NCBI GenBank assembly: GCA_963755195.1
Contig: CAVWIZ010000003.1
Location: 434,001-498,000, forward strand
DNA from: CAVQJU01 sp963755195
GTDB lineage: Bacteria; Acidobacteriota; Vicinamibacteria; Vicinamibacterales; CAVVIG01
DNA length: 64,000 nt
Reading direction: 5' to 3'
A program made the translations under genes and the position numbers. Positions 63,152 to 64,000 of the stretch are shown here, one piece after another; within the stretch, counting starts at the first letter, position 1, and each line of letters begins with the position of its first letter. Under the pieces are notes generated by a model. That model was not told the DNA's origin and did no database searches. It worked only from the letters and a program-made list of their open reading frames with translations.

Positions 63152-64000
63152 CGCATGGAGTAGCGGCCCATGTACGGGACCGCCACGCCGCGCCGCAGGG
63201 CGCGTCGCAGCGTCCAGGCGTTCACCCGGCGCGTCGCTTGAACTCCTTTTCGCCGTTTGAGTATCGACCAGAGGCCGCGCAGCGCATCGAGCTTCGCCTT
63301 GAGCACGACCTTGCCCTGCCCGCGCCACGGATAGAACAGGAGCGACGGCGATGTTGAGCGCGACGTGCTGCGGAAGATAGAGCCACAGGAGCGGTCCCGG
63401 CATGTCCTTGAAGAACGTCCACACGGCGTTTCGTTCGCCGTGATAGACGGCGAAGTCGCTGCGGTATCCGCTCATGGCGGAGCTGACGTGGCGGACCACG
63501 GCGGCGTGCACGTAGACGCAGCGGTGGCCGCGGAGCCGCAAGCGAAAACCGAGATCGACATCCTCGAAATAGCAGAAGTACTGCTCGTCGAAGCCGCCGA
63601 CCTCGTCGAATGCGGCGCGGCGATAGAGGGCGGCCGCGGCGCACGGCGCGAAGACTTCGACGTCGGCGGCCGGCCAGCTCGCGCGCGCGCGCGCGGTGGC
63701 CGTTGCGCCAGGCGCGGCCGGAGACGTGATAGCTGTCGCCGGCGCCGTCGAGATAGTCGGGCGCGGACGTCCAGCAGCATCTGACTCGCGAACGCCGCCA
63801 CCGCTCGGCTCTCGCTCGGCCGCGTCACCAGCGCCTCGAGCCATTCCGGCTCGGCGAACGCATCCGGATTGAGCAGCGCCAGCAGATCGAACCGATCGGC
63901 CGCCCGGGCGGCGATGTTGTTCGCGCGCGCAAATCCGACGTTGGTCGGACAGGCGGATCAGCTGCACGTCGCGCAGCGCGTGCTCCGCCAGTCGCAGCGA
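63148..64000 (-). CDS. Family 2 glycosyltransferase (WbbL-like), 5' partial, frameshifted
   Basis: The N terminus lies beyond the window. Readable pieces, in order, are N-V-G-F-A-R-A-N-N-I-A and LLALLNPDAFAEPEWLEALV (near 63880). After about 63700 come CAAAALYRRAAFDEVGGF, DEQYFCYFEDVDLGFRLRLR and RHVSSAMSGYRSDFAVYHGE. After about 63340 come S-L-L-F-Y-P-W-R-G-Q-G-K and a basic C terminus ending P-Y-M-G-R-Y-S-M-R at 63148. It is a paralogue of the next gene with which it overlaps. The E-D-V-D acidic motif and N-P-D support an inverting GT2, probably rhamnosyl-type. Confidence 0.75.

Noticed and set aside
7031..64000. Programmed ribosomal frameshifting as the reason for split genes
   Set aside because: No common slippery heptamer or downstream structure recurs at the break points, and breaks occur at unrelated sites in unrelated families.
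1..64000. tRNA, rRNA or complete insertion sequences
   Set aside because: No cloverleaf, rRNA segment or transposase reading frame could be recognised on either strand.

Overview
This is a 64 kb, high-GC bacterial chromosomal segment dominated by a cell-surface polysaccharide (O-antigen or exopolysaccharide-like) locus. The mix of genes (DUF3108 protein, Tat-exported DsrE-like protein, PD40/TolB-like beta-propeller, many GT-C membrane glycosyltransferases, few clean Shine-Dalgarno sites, dispersed ACGCAGAG palindromes) best fits an Acidobacteriota, perhaps Vicinamibacteria. That taxonomic call is inference, with no rRNA or tRNA in the window to anchor it. About two dozen otherwise well-conserved genes are broken by one or more single-base frame changes while the homologous sequence stays collinear, so the source is probably an uncorrected long-read or metagenome assembly. 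Such genes are annotated here as one CDS spanning all frames.

Layout. 1-1.05 kb: the end of a small gene set with a two-TM protein and a prokaryotic-YEATS-like protein. 1.15-5.25 kb: miscellaneous exported proteins (DUF3108, serine hydrolase, Tat/DsrE-like, SnoaL-like) plus two decayed gene remnants (FG-GAP and YfbK-like vWA). 5.3-8.1 kb: a NodU-type carbamoyltransferase and a methyltransferase, sitting between that debris and a 3'-truncated beta-propeller gene. 9.1-13.8 kb: SnoaL-like protein, methyltransferase, ergothioneine genes egtD and egtB (minus strand), and divergent thiS-thiG (plus strand).

13.8-64 kb: the glycan locus. It encodes about nine GT4 or GT9 glycosyltransferases, three DPM1/ALG5-type GT2 enzymes predicted to load sugars on polyprenyl phosphate, two rhamnosyltransferase-type GT2 enzymes, and ten multi-spanning GT-C (ArnT/PMT-like) proteins. 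It also has an O-antigen ligase/polymerase, a Wzx flippase, a NodB-like deacetylase, seven or so SAM methyltransferases, and a WecA/MraY-type initiating transferase fused to a PglF/CapD-type N-terminal region. The likely logic is initiation on undecaprenyl phosphate by the WecA-like enzyme, cytoplasmic extension and methylation by GT4/GT2 and methyltransferases, export by Wzx, and polymerisation or ligation outside. GT-C enzymes would then add side sugars from polyprenyl-phosphate donors. No nucleotide-sugar synthesis genes were seen.

Five copies or part-copies of a dispersed palindromic repeat with ACGCAGAG arms lie between genes (near 25.35, 26.4, 35.8, 46.7 and 55.25 kb). One pair brackets a two-gene cassette and one lies at the axis of an inverted pair of paralogues. 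Four different membrane enzymes in the locus end in what looks like the same type of periplasmic beta domain.
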